From contig JAEEXY010000020.1 in NCBI GenBank assembly GCA_016288005.1, forward strand, positions 1 through 43,751: a stretch of 43,751 nucleotides of DNA, read 5' to 3'. Positions 23,538 to 32,106 of the stretch are shown piece by piece. Positions within the stretch are counted from its first letter, which is position 1; each line of letters begins with the position of its first letter. The notes under the pieces are model-generated. The model was not told the origin of the DNA, made no database searches, and saw nothing but the letters and a program-made list of their open reading frames with translations. Made by a program: the position numbers and the translations under genes. This stretch comes from Lachnospiraceae bacterium (lineage in GTDB: Bacteria > Bacillota > Clostridia > Lachnospirales > Lachnospiraceae).

Positions 23538-23572
23538 GAACACGACCTTATTCTTGCGATAAACGAATGCTC

Positions 23573-24328
23573 TCAGCCTTCGCCTTGCGAACCGTCCTCA
23601 CCTGAGTTGAGGTCCTCGTCGGTGCCTTCATGGGAATTGATGTCAAATTCCGCATTCGGGAAGGCTCTCAGCCAATATGCCAGCAGATTCTCGTCCTCTG
23701 CGGCCTCGGCCTCCATTTGCGCGTACGCGTCGTTGATAAGCTGCTGCACATCCTCGTCATAGTTGATGGCGTTCAGCGCTTCCTCGACGTCGTCCTCAAC
23801 AGTGCCGATATAGATCTTTAAGACGCCGTCATCATCCCTGTAAACGAAAGCCCTGTCGATGGAAATGGCAGGTGAGGTGATCGTGGCGATCTCACTGTAG
23901 TAGGTATAATAAACCACATAATCTATATTGCCCGCGCCCTTTTTCGAGTAGCAGGTGATGTCGGAAAAACTCTTTATCGTAGCGAAACGCTGCTGAAGAT
24001 ACGCTTCGTCGATATAAGCGGTATCGGATACAATGCCTTCAAACTGCTCCATGTCACAGCTGAGCTTTGCCTCGAGATAAGCGGCGATGAGTTTGTCGAT
24101 CTCGGTGTTCCCGTCCAGTTTCGTGAGTGTGTTCGGAACCGGAGTGGGTGAGGGAACGGGAGTCGGTGTCGGCACAGCCGTCGGAGTGGGTGTAGCCACC
24201 GTGTCGGGTATGTCGACTGCGCTTTTGTTCGCGGCAGTAGCTTCAGCGGGAGAAAACTTGAAGGAGATGAGTCCGATGGCCATGATGCCCATGGTGAGCA
24301 GCAATGAGACTCTTCTGTGAAACTTCAT
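23573..24328 (-). CDS. Secreted or membrane-anchored protein of unknown function with a Thr-Pro linker
   Basis: This 251-residue protein has an N-terminal hydrophobic stretch (about residues 8-28, signal peptide or anchor, with no clear lipobox). A linker made of PTP repeats (about 46-68) follows, then an alpha/beta domain of about 130 residues (IDKLIAAYLEAKLSCDMEQF, ITCYSKKGAGNIDYVVYYTY) and an acidic, Gly/Glu/Asp-rich C-terminus. The folded part resembles small NTF2-like/SnoaL-type accessory domains, but I cannot assign a family. A consensus promoter lies 33 bases before the start codon. It faces the polyferredoxin gene across repeat copy B. No function is proposed. Confidence 0.75.
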   Translation of the reverse strand: MKFHRRVSLLLTMGIMAIGLISFKFSPAEATAANKSAVDIPDTVATPTPTAVPTPTPVPSPTPVPNTLTKLDGNTEIDKLIAAYLEAKLSCDMEQFEGIVSDTAYIDEAYLQQRFATIKSFSDITCYSKKGAGNIDYVVYYTYYSEIATITSPAISIDRAFVYRDDDGVLKIYIGTVEDDVEEALNAINYDEDVQQLINDAYAQMEAEAAEDENLLAYWLRAFPNAEFDINSHEGTDEDLNSGEDGSQGEG

Positions 24329-24360
24329 ATTACTTATTAATCCCCCTTAACCGGAACAAT

Positions 24361-24389
24361 ATTATATCAGAGAAAAAAGCGGATGGCAA
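24361..24389 (-). promoter_or_regulatory. Promoter of the secreted Thr-Pro linker protein gene
   Basis: On the minus strand, TTGCCA (24384-24389), a 17-bp spacer and a consensus TATAAT (24361-24366) are present. The ribosome binding site AGGGGG lies 13 bases before the ATG. Confidence 0.85.
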
Positions 24390-24402
24390 TATCATTCCGC
24401 GC

Positions 24403-24436
24403 AAAAAAAAGCCGGCGCACTTGAAAGCGCGCCGGC
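24403..24436 (-). terminator. Intrinsic terminator of the PspC-like gene
   Basis: GCCGGCGC and GCGCCGGC arms around 24411-24436 form a strong stem. On the minus strand it is followed by eight T residues (24403-24410). Confidence 0.88.
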
Positions 24437-24446
24437 AGTCTTCGGG

Positions 24447-24782
24447 TTATTGACGATATTCGGTCTGATCGTTGGTGTTCTGATCCGGGTAAGGATTCTG
24501 ACCCTGGTAAGGATTCTGGTTCTGGTAAGTGTTCTGATTCTGGTAAGGGTTCTGATCCTGGTAAGGGCTCCTGTTTCCGTAAGGATCGTATCCGCCCGCG
24601 GGACGATCGGGCATTATGATCGCTGCGATGATGTAAGCGAGAAGCCCCGAACCTCCGGCCAGTGATAAAACGACCCAGATGAGTCTTACGAGTGTCGAAT
24701 CGATATCGAAGTATTCGGCGATACCGCCGCAGACACCTGCGAATTTCTTGTCAACCGTGCTCTTGTAACATTTCTTAGCCAT
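24447..24782 (-). CDS. PspC domain protein with Asn/Gln/Pro/Tyr-rich tail
   Basis: This 111-residue protein has a PspC domain at residues about 1-60 (KKFAGVCGGIAEYFDID, then a membrane helix from LIWVVLSL to IIAAIIMPDRP). The C-terminal tail of about 45 residues is built of repeated NQNPYQ-like units and ends in TNDQTEYRQ. PspC domains sense or buffer envelope stress. The start is ATG 24780-24782, preceded by GGGAGG; an upstream in-frame ATG at 24803 lies before that site. It ends at a strong terminator. The tail probably lies on one face of the membrane as a flexible interaction segment; its function is unknown. Confidence 0.88.
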   Translation of the reverse strand: MAKKCYKSTVDKKFAGVCGGIAEYFDIDSTLVRLIWVVLSLAGGSGLLAYIIAAIIMPDRPAGGYDPYGNRSPYQDQNPYQNQNTYQNQNPYQGQNPYPDQNTNDQTEYRQ

Positions 24783-24830
24783 AATAATGTACCTCCCTAT
24801 CATATTTGATTTGTTAAATCGTAATTATAT

Positions 24831-25028
24831 TTATGAATAATACTCGGGGCCGTTATACGAGATAACGGGTTTTCCGTCCCTGTCGAGCAAAGGAGTTAAT
24901 GCAATTCCGTAGCCGCTGGCCACATAAAGATAATTAACTCCGGTCTCGCGGTCGATTATAACATAAAACTTACGACTCGTCAGTGAATTTCCTTCCGACT
25001 CTTTTACAACAAATCTCTTGTCCAACAT
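24831..25028 (-). CDS. DUF6440-family small protein
   Basis: This small 65-residue soluble protein has a C-terminal half (VIIDRETGVNYLYVASGYG, LTPLLDRDGKPVI) that matches the recurring DUF6440 pattern (DxeTGVnYL, GltPLlDkdGkpv). The start is taken as ATG 25026-25028 with GGAG 10 bases upstream; a GTG three codons earlier sits too close to the ribosome binding site. Many DUF6440 proteins are of this size and are of unknown function. It is transcribed divergently from hflX. Confidence 0.75.
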   Translation of the reverse strand: MLDKRFVVKESEGNSLTSRKFYVIIDRETGVNYLYVASGYGIALTPLLDRDGKPVISYNGPEYYS

Positions 25029-25083
25029 TACGATCACTCTCCTTTGGATTTATGCAGGACGTATATCCTTTGTTGATGGTACC

Positions 25084-25112
25084 ATCATATACCGGATCGC
25101 ATATACTATAAA
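25084..25112 (-). promoter_or_regulatory. Possible promoter of the DUF6440 gene
   Basis: On the minus strand, TTTATA (25107-25112) and TATGAT (25084-25089) are 17 bp apart, upstream of the DUF6440 gene. Confidence 0.45.
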
Positions 25113-25194
25113 GTGTTCCCGGCGCGGGATAGGATATCTTAATTCGCCGTTCGTGGTAAACATTGGCAAGTAAAAAGCTATCAACGGGTAGCGA

Positions 25195-25223
25195 TTGCCA
25201 CAAAACGCAGGATAATGTATGAT
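25195..25223 (+). promoter_or_regulatory. Promoter of hflX
   Basis: TTGCCA (25195-25200) and TATGAT (25218-25223) are 17 bp apart. The ribosome binding site GGAGGAGG lies directly after the predicted transcription start, giving a very short leader. Confidence 0.7.
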
Positions 25224-25246
25224 AGGGAACGGAGGAGGAATGAAAT

Positions 25247-26497
25247 ATGGCTGATTATTTTGAGACCGGACATGAACAGGAAAAGCTCGTCCTCGTAGCC
25301 GTGTCCCTTGATAATGATGATATGACCGACAGATCGCTCGATGAGCTTGAGGAGCTCGCGCGTACCGCGGGCGGAGAGACTGTCGGCAGGATAATCCAGA
25401 ACCGTGAGGCTTTCAGCGCAGCTACTTATATCGGTAAGGGCAAGATTGAGGAAGTAAAGGACATGATCGCCGAAACCGGTGCTACGGGCATCGTCTGCGA
25501 TGATGAGCTCTCGCCCGCGCAGATGAATAACCTCGAAGAGGCGCTCGACACCAAGGTCATGGACAGGACCATGCTGATCCTGGATATCTTCGCGAAGCAT
25601 GCTTCATCAAATGAAGGTAAGCTGCAGGTAGAGCTCGCCCAGCTCAAATACCGTTCGTCGAGGCTGATCGGTTCGCGCAGTTCCATGTCGCGTGTGAGCT
25701 ACGGAATAGGCATGAGAGGCCCCGGTGAGAAAAAACTGGAAGTGGACCGCAGACTGATCCGCAACAGGATATCGCAGCTAAAGGCCGAGCTCGAGGAGGT
25801 TGACCGCACGCGTGACGTAACCAGGGCGCTGCGCGGCAGGAATTCGGTCCCCGTCATCGCGATCGTGGGCTATACGAACGCAGGCAAATCCACACTGCTC
25901 AATTACCTGACGGACGCGGGGATACTTGAGGCGGATATGCTCTTCGCGACGCTCGACCCCACTACGAGGAATATGAAGCTTGAGAGCGGACAGGAGATAC
26001 TGCTGACCGATACCGTAGGTTTTATCCGCAAGCTCCCCCACCATCTGATCGATGCGTTCAGATCGACGCTCGAGGAGGCAAAATACGCGGATGTGATACT
26101 GCATGTGATCGATGTTTCGGACTCCGAGGCCGACGAGAAGATGCATGTGGTCTATAAGACTCTCGAGAAACTCGGAGTCAAAGACAAACCGGTCATCGCG
26201 GTGTTCAACAAGCAGGATAAGCTGCTCGTCCCCGAGTCGGTCAAGGACTTAAGGGCCGACAGGTCCGTGCGCATCTCCGCAAAGACCGGAGCGGGAGTCG
26301 ATAAGCTCCTCGAGGCCGTTGAAGAGCTGCTCAAAGAAAAAAAGACCTATTTTGAGGGGACCGTGCCCTATACCGCGGCAGGACTGCTGCAGCAGGTAAG
26401 GCGCTCGGGCCAGCTGATCGCGGAGGAGTACCGCGAGGACGGTATTTTCATAAAGGCTTACGTGCCTGCCGATGTGTACGGCAGACTGTCGAAATGA
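25247..26497 (+). CDS. hflX: Ribosome-associated GTPase HflX
   Basis: This 416-residue GTPase splits or rescues stalled ribosomes. The N-terminal HflX-specific domain contains TYIGKGKIEEV and LDTKVMDRTMLILDIFA; the linker has the GPGEKKLEVDRR motif. The G domain shows G1 GYTNAGKSTL, G3 DTVGFIRKLPH with the family's FIRKLP, and G4 NKQD. The C-terminal part is present to the expected length. ATG 25247 follows GGAGGAGG. It is expressed from its own promoter and followed 119 bases later by the GH94 gene; no terminator was seen between them. Confidence 0.95.
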   Translation: MADYFETGHEQEKLVLVAVSLDNDDMTDRSLDELEELARTAGGETVGRIIQNREAFSAATYIGKGKIEEVKDMIAETGATGIVCDDELSPAQMNNLEEALDTKVMDRTMLILDIFAKHASSNEGKLQVELAQLKYRSSRLIGSRSSMSRVSYGIGMRGPGEKKLEVDRRLIRNRISQLKAELEEVDRTRDVTRALRGRNSVPVIAIVGYTNAGKSTLLNYLTDAGILEADMLFATLDPTTRNMKLESGQEILLTDTVGFIRKLPHHLIDAFRSTLEEAKYADVILHVIDVSDSEADEKMHVVYKTLEKLGVKDKPVIAVFNKQDKLLVPESVKDLRADRSVRISAKTGAGVDKLLEAVEELLKEKKTYFEGTVPYTAAGLLQQVRRSGQLIAEEYREDGIFIKAYVPADVYGRLSK

Positions 26498-26616
26498 GCT
26501 ATGCAATAATTGCGGGTAAGACAGCAAAAAAAAACATGGAAAAACATTCGGCAATCCCGTAAAATGAGTTATGAAAACGATTAAGTAACTCTATCCCACA
26601 TTAAAGGAGACAATCT

Positions 26617-28998
26617 ATGAATTACGGCTATTTTGACGAGAAAGCAAGAGAGTACGTTATCACCAGACCCGATACCCCGAGCGCATGGGCCAATTATCTC
26701 GGTTCGCCCGAGTACGGCGCTATCATTTCGAACAATGCGGGCGGCTACAGCTTCGTAAAATCCGGAGCCAACGGCAGGATCATCAGATACCGCTTCAACA
26801 GTGTCGCGGTGGACCAGCCCGGCCGCTACATCTATATCCGCGACCTCGCGAACGGCGATTACTGGTCGGCTTCATGGGCGCCCGTGTGCAAGCCTCTTGA
26901 GAGCTACAAGTCCGAGTGCCGCCATGGTACAGCTTATTCCGTGATCTCGTCGGAGTACACCGGGATCAAAGCGGAGACTGCGTATTATGTTCCGCTCAAC
27001 GCTACCTACGAGGTATGGAGATGCAAGGTCACCAATACCGGCAGTGCGCCCAGAAAGCTTGCGGTCACCGGTTACTGCGAGTTCGTTAACGAGAACAACT
27101 ATGAGCAGGATCAGGTCAACCTTCAGTACACCCTGTTCATCACGCATACATATTTTAAGGACAAGTTCATCCTGCAGAAGCAGAATGAGAACTTCCACAA
27201 CCCGAACAATGAGCGCTTCTTAGGCCTCGCGGGCGCAAAGATCGATCATTTCTGCGGCGACAGGGACAAATTCGTGGGCAACTACCGCAGCTACGCCAAT
27301 CCCGTCGGCATCGCCGAGGGACTTAAAGGCGATCTGAACTACTGCGACAATTCCTGCGGCGCGCTTGAGAGCGATATCACGCTCGAGCCCGGCGAGACCA
27401 AGGTATTTACCTATATCCTCGGACAGAAGCCCGAAAAGACCGCGGCTGAGATCATCGAAAGATATGAGGACGCAGGTCTGGTCGATAAGGAGCTGGACGA
27501 GCTTAGGAACTACTGGCATTCTAAGCTCGAGAATCTGCAGGTTCACACTCCCGACGAGAACTTCAACAATATGGTCAATGTCTGGAACGCGTACAACTGC
27601 TTCATCACATTTACGTGGTCGAGAGCGGCGTCTTTCCAGTACTGCGGCTTAAGAAACGGCTTCGGCTACCGCGACACCGTGCAGGATATCCAGGGCGTTA
27701 TCCATCTGGCACCCGAGATGGCGGCGGATCAGATACGCTTCATGCTTTCGGCGCAGGTTACGAACGGCGCGGGTCTGCCTCTGGTCAAGTACACCCATAA
27801 GGCAGGGCAGGAGAACACTCCCGACGATCCCGAATACGTTAAGGAGACCGGACACCCGAGCTACCGCGCGGATGACGCGCTCTGGCTGTTCCCCACCGTT
27901 TACAAGTATATTTCCGAGAGCGGAAACATCGCATTCCTCGATGAGGAGATCTTCTACGCGAACAACGGCGAGAAGGGCAGCGTTTACGATCACTTAAAGC
28001 GCGCGATCTCGTTCTCGATGAACAACCTCGGCAACCACGGCATGCCCGCGGGACTCCATGCGGACTGGAACGACTGTCTGCGCCTCGGCAAAAAGGGTGA
28101 ATCGACCTTCGTTGCATTCCAGCTCGTATACGCGATCAAGATCCTGCGCAAATACGCCGAGATCAAGAACGACAGCGAATATATCGGCTATTTGGACAGT
28201 GTTCAAAACAAGCTTTCGGACATCCTGGCACCCTGCTGGAACGAGGATCGCTGGATCCGCGGCTACAAGGAAGACGGCGTGATCATCGGTCAGCGTACCG
28301 ATCCCGAGGCTTCGATGTGGCTTAATCCCCAGTCGTGGTCCGTTATCGCGGGCTTCGGCACGAGAGAGCAGCAGGAGAAGGCTATGGACAGCGTTGAAAG
28401 GGAGCTCAACACTCCTTACGGCGCGATGGTCATGTATCCCGCGTATGAGAACCACGGCTTTGACGGCGCGCTCATGACCTGCTTCAACAAGGGTGTTAAG
28501 GAAAATGCCGGTATCTTCTCGCAGCCCCAGGGCTGGCTGATCCTGGCGGAGGCCAAGCTCGGACACGGCAACCGCGCTTATAAGTACTGGACAGAAGCCG
28601 CACCCGCGACCTATAATGACTGTGCCGAAAAGCGCGCTCTCGAGCCTTACGTTTACGGACAGTTCGTTGAGGCGAAGGATTCGCCTTTCGCGGGACGCGC
28701 ACACGTTCACTGGCTGACAGGTACCGCTTCTACCGTTATGGTAGGTACCACGGAGGGTATCCTCGGACTCAATCCCGAGGCGGACGGCATCGTTATCGAT
28801 CCTTCGATCCCTTCGGCATGGAAGAGCTACACCATGAAAAAGAATTTCCGCGGCAAGATCCTGAACGTTACGGTCAACAACCCGAACGGCAGCGAGCACG
28901 GCGTTAAAAAGGTCACGGTCAACGGCACCGCGATCGACGGTCTGCTCATCAGGGATGATATCTTAAAGCCCGAAAATGAGATTATTATTGAAATGTAA
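26617..28998 (+). CDS. GH94-family glycoside phosphorylase (cellobiose/chitobiose phosphorylase-like)
   Basis: This 793-residue glycoside phosphorylase of family GH94 splits a beta-linked disaccharide with phosphate to release a sugar 1-phosphate. The N-terminal beta-sandwich (MNYGYFDEKAREYVIT, NYLGSPEY), the central linker and the (alpha/alpha)6 barrel are of usual length. The catalytic aspartate is in ADWNDCL (Asp486, with Asp483 nearby). FGYRDTVQDIQ is another family landmark. The N-terminal wording is nearer to chitobiose phosphorylases than to classical cellobiose phosphorylases from what I recall, so substrate is uncertain. There is no signal peptide, so the enzyme is cytosolic and needs an importer encoded elsewhere. 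It is followed 11 bases later by the CotH-kinase gene. Confidence 0.9.
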   Translation: MNYGYFDEKAREYVITRPDTPSAWANYLGSPEYGAIISNNAGGYSFVKSGANGRIIRYRFNSVAVDQPGRYIYIRDLANGDYWSASWAPVCKPLESYKSECRHGTAYSVISSEYTGIKAETAYYVPLNATYEVWRCKVTNTGSAPRKLAVTGYCEFVNENNYEQDQVNLQYTLFITHTYFKDKFILQKQNENFHNPNNERFLGLAGAKIDHFCGDRDKFVGNYRSYANPVGIAEGLKGDLNYCDNSCGALESDITLEPGETKVFTYILGQKPEKTAAEIIERYEDAGLVDKELDELRNYWHSKLENLQVHTPDENFNNMVNVWNAYNCFITFTWSRAASFQYCGLRNGFGYRDTVQDIQGVIHLAPEMAADQIRFMLSAQVTNGAGLPLVKYTHKAGQENTPDDPEYVKETGHPSYRADDALWLFPTVYKYISESGNIAFLDEEIFYANNGEKGSVYDHLKRAISFSMNNLGNHGMPAGLHADWNDCLRLGKKGESTFVAFQLVYAIKILRKYAEIKNDSEYIGYLDSVQNKLSDILAPCWNEDRWIRGYKEDGVIIGQRTDPEASMWLNPQSWSVIAGFGTREQQEKAMDSVERELNTPYGAMVMYPAYENHGFDGALMTCFNKGVKENAGIFSQPQGWLILAEAKLGHGNRAYKYWTEAAPATYNDCAEKRALEPYVYGQFVEAKDSPFAGRAHVHWLTGTASTVMVGTTEGILGLNPEADGIVIDPSIPSAWKSYTMKKNFRGKILNVTVNNPNGSEHGVKKVTVNGTAIDGLLIRDDILKPENEIIIEM

Positions 28999-29009
28999 GA
29001 GGAAAAGAA

Positions 29010-30962
29010 ATGAAAACATTGGGGAAGACATTGGTTAAGGTTGTATCGGTGCTCATGATGACGGCACTGATCGCATCGGCCGCAGTGGCCTGCAGGGGAA
29101 AGGATCCCGATCCGGGACCGGATGCCGTTACGGCACAGCCCGGCGACGGAGGCAGCGCGGCAACCGATGCTCCCGCTCCGACAGACGGCGGCGCGGCGGA
29201 TACTCCCGCGCCCACCGAAGCGCCCACCGAAGCACCTACCGAGGCGCCTGCGGATCCGACTCCCACGGCCGCGCCTACAGACGCGCCCGCAAAGGATAAC
29301 GCCGGCAGCGACACACCCGTGGCAATAAAGCCTTATGAGGCGCATCCGGGCTATGTGAGCCATGCGAATGACATAACGGATGTGAGCCTGGTATTCGACG
29401 GTGAGGGCGGCTGGTCTTTCTCGGCGGAGGGTATGCTCTTTAACAATGATCTGACCCTTACGATATCCGCACCCGCGAATGCAAAGGTATATTACACTCT
29501 CGACGGCAGGATGCCCGACGAGAACAGCACGGAGTATACCGAACCCCTTAAGTTCGAGGCTCACGGCGGGGATTTCCCTCCCGCGTACGTATTCAGGGCT
29601 GCGGCGAAGCTTGCCGACGGTACTTTCTCAAAGACCGCGGCCAAGACTTTTATCGTGGCAAAGAACCTCGAGGGACGTTTCACCACTCTGATCTTCTCGA
29701 TCAGCGGCGATCCGGACGATCTGACCGAGAGGCCCGACGGTATATTCTACGGCAGGAATTACAGCAAGAGAGGGCGTGAGAGCGAGCGCGGAGTATTCGT
29801 GGAGGCCGTAAGGGCCGACGGTACCGAGCTCCTCGCCCAGTACGCCGGTGTCAGGATCTACGGCGGATATTCGCGCCAGAACACGATCAAATCGATGAAG
29901 CTGTTCTCGCGCAAGTCCTACGATCCCGACCATAAAAACTTTAAGTTCTCTGAGTTCGGAACCGCAAAGCTCGACGGCTCGGACGGCATCATCAAGAAAT
30001 ACGACAAGCTCGTGCTCAGGAACAGCGGAAACGACATGCAGTTCGCTTTCATCAGGGATGAGCTGAGCCAGGCGCTCTGCCGCGTAGCCGGTTTTGAGGT
30101 CTATGAGGGATGCCTTCCCGCGGTCGCTTATCTTAACGGTGAGTATTACGGCTATTTCTGGCTGCATGAGAACTATTGCGACAAGTACTTAAAGGAGCTC
30201 TACGGCGATGCCGAGGGTGAGTTCTTCATCCTCGAGGGCAGCGAGCAGGATAAGAGCGACGATGAGGATTGCCAGTGGCTCGTGGATGAGTATAATACGA
30301 AATATGATGCCTTTGTAAACTCCGACCTGACCGACGACGCGGAATACGCGAAGCTCTGTGATTTCATGGATGTGGAGGATTATCTCGACTACTACGCATG
30401 GAATATCACGATCAATAACTGGGACTGGCCGAACAACAACTACAAGGTATTCAGATATGTCGAGGCCGATGCGGCGGCACTGTCTGCCGAGGGCGCTGTT
30501 GCCACTCCCGACAGGGAGGTATTTGACGGACGCTGGAGATTCCTCGTACACGATATGGACTACGCGTACGGCATTTACGATCAGTTCCAGGCTGCCGCCA
30601 ACTACAACAATCTCAAGGTTATCCTCAATCCGAGCGACAACCGCTATTCGCCTCTGTTCAAAAAGCTCATGGAGCGCAAGGACTGCAGGAATTACTTCAG
30701 GGCAAAGACTATGGAGTTCTTAAACGGCGCGTTCAGCGAGGAGAGTATCTTGGCGACCTATAAGACCCTCGATGCGGAGAGAGCGGACGAGCTGGCCCAT
30801 TACTACGATTTCCTGGACGAACAGCGCAAAAAGGGTGATTTCACTCTCTGGACGTCGGCCGGATACTATGCCGGAGTCGAAAAGCAGATATTCAATTTTG
30901 CGAAGGACAGACAGAGATACGTGATCAAATTTATGGACAGCCTTCTGCCCGAAATCGAATAA
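29010..30962 (+). CDS. CotH-kinase family lipoprotein with a chitobiase-like domain
   Basis: This 650-residue exported protein has a signal peptide ending in AVAC (Cys28, a somewhat atypical lipobox) and an Ala/Pro/Thr-rich linker (about 32-105) with repeated PTEA units. A beta-sandwich of the chitobiase C-terminal type follows (about 135-215; VYYTLDGRMPDE, FRAAAKLADG), then a CotH-kinase domain (about 220-640). The CotH part has VRIYGGYSRQ, KLVLRNSGND and the conserved HDMDYAYG (Asp515 and Asp517). CotH-type kinases phosphorylate extracytoplasmic proteins, and many clostridial examples are linked to carbohydrate-active loci. It sits 11 bases after the GH94 gene and 17 bases before an MraY-like gene. 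The substrate is unknown. Confidence 0.85.
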   Translation: MKTLGKTLVKVVSVLMMTALIASAAVACRGKDPDPGPDAVTAQPGDGGSAATDAPAPTDGGAADTPAPTEAPTEAPTEAPADPTPTAAPTDAPAKDNAGSDTPVAIKPYEAHPGYVSHANDITDVSLVFDGEGGWSFSAEGMLFNNDLTLTISAPANAKVYYTLDGRMPDENSTEYTEPLKFEAHGGDFPPAYVFRAAAKLADGTFSKTAAKTFIVAKNLEGRFTTLIFSISGDPDDLTERPDGIFYGRNYSKRGRESERGVFVEAVRADGTELLAQYAGVRIYGGYSRQNTIKSMKLFSRKSYDPDHKNFKFSEFGTAKLDGSDGIIKKYDKLVLRNSGNDMQFAFIRDELSQALCRVAGFEVYEGCLPAVAYLNGEYYGYFWLHENYCDKYLKELYGDAEGEFFILEGSEQDKSDDEDCQWLVDEYNTKYDAFVNSDLTDDAEYAKLCDFMDVEDYLDYYAWNITINNWDWPNNNYKVFRYVEADAAALSAEGAVATPDREVFDGRWRFLVHDMDYAYGIYDQFQAAANYNNLKVILNPSDNRYSPLFKKLMERKDCRNYFRAKTMEFLNGAFSEESILATYKTLDAERADELAHYYDFLDEQRKKGDFTLWTSAGYYAGVEKQIFNFAKDRQRYVIKFMDSLLPEIE

Positions 30963-30979
30963 ATCGGAGATGATTCAAA

Positions 30980-31969
30980 ATGTTTTACAATCTGTACGGC
31001 GCGGCAGCCGAAAAGCCGCTGATCTATGCGGCGCTGCTGGCCGGATTTGTGCTTACCTATGTTTTGCTCAGGGCATTTAAGTCAAAGCTTCCCGGTGACA
31101 TCGGGAGAGCCTTCGCGGTAAACGCGGCGGCGGCCAAGGGAAAGCCCCGCGGCGCGGGAGTGGTGTTCGTGCCCGTGTTTGCGCTGCTGGTACTGCTTTT
31201 TGCCCCTCTTACATGGGAGAGCATCTGCTATGCGGTCCTGATGATACTTGCGATGCTGGCGGGATATCTCGACGACGCCTCCAAGAACCCCTGGGGCGAG
31301 TACAAAAAGGGCTTTATCGACCTCGTGATCTCACTGGCGATCACTCTGGTATTCATATTCAACAACACGACGGATATAGTCTTTGCCTATTCAGGAAAGA
31401 CGGTTACGCTCCCCGTATGGCTCTACGCGATACTCGGGACCGTGCTCGTATGGGCATCGATCAATGTCGTAAACTGCACCGACGGTGTGGACGGCCTGTC
31501 GAGCACGCTCTCGCTGCTGTCGATGGGCGCTTTTATCGTACTGTTCAATAAGAGCACGGTGGCACAGCATATCGAGTGCTGCATGCCCGGCATTGATTTT
31601 AAGGTTTATCTGTACGGCTTCATGGGCGTTATCGGGGCTTACCTGCTGCTCAACGCAGGTCCGAGCATCATGCTCATGGGAGACGCCGGATCGAGGACTC
31701 TGGGCGTATTCTTCGCGCTGGCAGCCATGAAGAGCGGCGCGCCGCTGATGTTCGTTCCGGTCTGCCTCGTATTCATCATCGACGGCGGGCTCGGACTGAT
31801 CAAAGTCTCGCTCCTCAGATTCCTTAAAATACACATTTTGAAAAATGTCAGAACGCCTATACATGACCATGTCCGCAAGAACAAAAACTGGTCGGATGCC
31901 CAGACGGTCATCCGTTTCGCGGTTTTACACGGCGTGGTGCTCTTTGCGGCGCTGTTCCTCATAAAGTAA
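30980..31969 (+). CDS. MraY-like phospho-N-acetylmuramoyl-pentapeptide/GlcNAc-1-P transferase family protein
   Basis: This 329-residue protein has about nine to ten membrane segments and belongs to the polyprenyl-phosphate N-acetylhexosamine-1-phosphate transferase family. It has the cytoplasmic motifs LAGYLDD, NVVNCTDGVDGLSS, MGDAGSRTLG and RTPIHDHVRKNKNWSD. The last, with its His residues, is the MraY-type signature, so the sugar substrate is more probably UDP-MurNAc-pentapeptide than UDP-GlcNAc. It lies outside a cell-division/murein gene cluster and follows a CotH-kinase gene, so it may be a second copy used for a cell-surface polymer. ATG 30980 has GGAGATG upstream. Confidence 0.8.
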   Translation: MFYNLYGAAAEKPLIYAALLAGFVLTYVLLRAFKSKLPGDIGRAFAVNAAAAKGKPRGAGVVFVPVFALLVLLFAPLTWESICYAVLMILAMLAGYLDDASKNPWGEYKKGFIDLVISLAITLVFIFNNTTDIVFAYSGKTVTLPVWLYAILGTVLVWASINVVNCTDGVDGLSSTLSLLSMGAFIVLFNKSTVAQHIECCMPGIDFKVYLYGFMGVIGAYLLLNAGPSIMLMGDAGSRTLGVFFALAAMKSGAPLMFVPVCLVFIIDGGLGLIKVSLLRFLKIHILKNVRTPIHDHVRKNKNWSDAQTVIRFAVLHGVVLFAALFLIK

Positions 31970-32106
31970 CAGCTTCACGGATCAACGAGAAAATTAAAAA
32001 AGTCTTTCAAAAAGGGTTATGTTTTCCCCGTCAAAGCCGATATATATTTTGAATGGATTTGAGAGAGAATAACAGGGACGTTACCTTTTTTGGGAGGCTT
32101 TTGTCT

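Noticed and set aside
32036..32043. GCCGATAT motifs (also at 35974-35981) suggesting a sigma-28 promoter for the secreted proteins
   Set aside because: No TAAA element is found at the right distance in either case, the second copy lies downstream of a good sigma-A promoter, and an 8-base match is expected by chance in a window of this size.
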